Origin: an uncultured Lachnospiraceae bacterium
GTDB lineage: Bacteria; Bacillota; Clostridia; Lachnospirales; Lachnospiraceae
Assembly (NCBI GenBank): GCA_947631755.1
Contig: CANRMO010000173.1
Coordinates: 1-5,173 of the forward strand
Length of the DNA: 5,173 nucleotides
Reading direction: 5' to 3'
The position numbers and the translations under genes were made by a program. Each line of letters starts with the position of its first letter. Positions within the stretch are counted from its first letter, which is position 1. Positions 4,077 through 5,173 of this stretch are shown in pieces. The notes below the pieces were generated by a model. The model had not been told where the DNA came from. It saw nothing but the letters and a program-made list of their open reading frames with translations, and searched no databases.

Positions 4077-5173
4077 ATGAAAAGAACCTATAAAACACTT
4101 GCCTGTCTGCTGACAGCAGCCATGCTCATCACCGCCGCGCCTGTAGATGTCCAGGCCGCCAGAAAAAAAGCAGGCGTATCCGCGGCGAAAACTGTCACAG
4201 TAAATGTCGGAAAGTCAAAATCCATACAGGTGAAGACTAAAAATGTAAAAAAGATTACTTCAGTGAGAGCGAAATCTTCTGCCAAATCCGTCATCAAAAT
4301 CTCCAAAGTAAAAAAGAACAGAAAAAAAGCTGCCGTCACAGTAAAGGCGATGAAAGCAAAAAGCGCCCGCATCACAATTACTGTAAAATATATTGCCACT
4401 GGCAGCAAAAAGATTGCAACTAAAAAATTAAAAGTGACGGTAAAAGGAAAGAAGAAGACAAAAAAAGAGACCCAGAAGCCGTCTGAAAATACCGGACAGC
4501 CCTCTGTAAAACCTGATGTTACCGCCACGGCGGCACCTACGGCCACACCATCTCCGACCGCTATGGACGACGCGACAGCCACGCCGACTCCAACAACCCC
4601 AGCCGACGCGACGGCTTCACCGACTCCGACTGCCACGGCCGAAACGACGGCTTCACCGACTCCAACAGCTACGGCTGACACAACAGCCACGCCAACTCCA
4701 ACAGCTACGGCTGACACAACAGCCACACCAACTCTGGAGCCAACGGCTACCCCGACTGCGACACCGGCCGCTGTGCCCGAGGCAGAAAACATCACGGGTA
4801 TTACCCAGTATACTTATGACGATCCCTACTACGCCCCCTATGCAGCCGAAGTGACTCTGGATGGCAAAAGCAATTTTGAAGCAGAAGATTTTTCGGCCTC
4901 GGCAATTCTCTATGGCCAGTCAGAAAGCAAAGAACTGGCGGTTAAAAATGTCACGCGCTACAGCAACAAATCCTATCTTGTGACATTTTCAGACGAAGAA
5001 GATATTCTTTGGGGCGCAGAGATTACTGTTACGATCAACCGGCTGCAAGGCGCAAAAAAATCCGCCGCAGTAACTATGGCCGGATGCCGGAATAATGCCG
5101 TGGACTCCGGTAACTGGACAGTATCGGCAAAACAGAATATATTCACTGTCAACATGCAGGATCTGGGGCTGTA
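4077..5173 (+). CDS. Large secreted protein: basic Ig-like domain, Thr/Pro/Ala linker, second domain; cut by window edge
   Basis: The 365 visible residues have no stop. Residues 1-28 are a signal peptide (MKRTYK, core TLACLLTAAMLITAA, likely cleavage at VQAA). Residues about 37-125 form a beta-rich domain starting TVTVNVGKSKSIQVK, alike in layout to the Ig-like domain of the 698 gene. Residues 29-130 hold 32 Lys and 4 Arg and not one Asp or Glu. Residues 131-232 are a Thr/Pro/Ala linker with 12-residue repeats of the type A-D-T-T-A-T-P-T-P-T-A-T. From about 236 a new domain, containing several acidic patches, begins (ENITGITQYTYDDPYYAPYA) and is incomplete; Asn-rich and beta-strand-like patterns suggest another extracellular domain, which I do not recognise. 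The start has GGAG at 4064-4067, 9 bases upstream. It is divergent from the VanR-like regulator. Likely a cell-surface or matrix protein; the missing C-terminus would show any wall anchor. Confidence 0.85.
   Translation, partial: MKRTYKTLACLLTAAMLITAAPVDVQAARKKAGVSAAKTVTVNVGKSKSIQVKTKNVKKITSVRAKSSAKSVIKISKVKKNRKKAAVTVKAMKAKSARITITVKYIATGSKKIATKKLKVTVKGKKKTKKETQKPSENTGQPSVKPDVTATAAPTATPSPTAMDDATATPTPTTPADATASPTPTATAETTASPTPTATADTTATPTPTATADTTATPTLEPTATPTATPAAVPEAENITGITQYTYDDPYYAPYAAEVTLDGKSNFEAEDFSASAILYGQSESKELAVKNVTRYSNKSYLVTFSDEEDILWGAEITVTINRLQGAKKSAAVTMAGCRNNAVDSGNWTVSAKQNIFTVNMQDLGL
4566..4751 (+). repeat. 36-bp tandem repeats in the linker of the secreted protein
   Basis: About five in-frame units coding for 12 residues each (protein residues 164-175, 176-187, 188-199, 200-211, and a diverged last unit 212-225 with an inserted Leu-Glu). 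The third, fourth and fifth units are the most alike: two successive copies beginning at 4674 and 4710 share the opening GCTGACACAACAGCCAC. A change in copy number would keep the reading frame and alter linker length. Confidence 0.8.

Noticed and set aside
4088..4795. A 235-residue open frame on the minus strand opposite the surface protein gene, rich in Gly, Val and Ala
   Set aside because: It is the mirror of the Thr/Pro/Ala codon repeats and Lys-rich region, has no ribosome binding site, and the plus-strand gene has a signal peptide, a good site and a strong promoter.

Overview
The window looks like chromosomal DNA of a Gram-positive, low-to-moderate GC Firmicute, most likely a gut Lachnospiraceae-type clostridium. 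This is inferred from strong GGAG-type ribosome binding sites, consensus sigma-A promoters, a VanR/VanS-like two-component pair of the Firmicutes type, and two secreted Lys-rich bacterial-Ig-like proteins, one with a Thr-Pro-Ala linker. No phylogenetic marker gene is present, so the genus cannot be named.

Layout from left to right. A NUDIX hydrolase on the minus strand is cut by the left edge (1-407). A 290-bp intergenic region separates it from a divergent plus-strand gene for a small secreted protein (698-1162) with one Ig-like domain and a C-terminal His/Cys motif. That gene converges, across a 126-bp gap holding a 10-bp inverted repeat, on a minus-strand gene for a membrane-anchored C39-like cysteine peptidase-fold protein (1289-1930). 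Upstream of it on the same strand is a two-gene operon: a VanR-like response regulator (3146-3835) followed, with a 4-base ATGA overlap, by a VanS-like histidine kinase (2046-3149). A 241-bp divergent promoter region then leads to a plus-strand gene (4077 to beyond the window) for a large secreted protein: a highly basic Ig-like domain, a Thr/Pro/Ala linker built from 36-bp repeats, and a C-terminal domain that is cut off.

How the parts may work together. A 19-bp motif occurs twice with one mismatch. One copy lies between the kinase and the C39-like gene and reads toward the latter. The other lies in the divergent region, next to the -35 of the regulator operon, and reads toward the large surface protein gene. 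The simplest inference is that both copies are binding sites of the response regulator. The regulon would then be the two-component system itself, the extracytoplasmic C39-like protein and the secreted Thr/Pro protein: a small envelope-stress or envelope-remodelling module. No vancomycin-resistance ligase, dehydrogenase or dipeptidase gene is in the window, so resistance should not be inferred. The motif pair is read directly; its role is a hypothesis.
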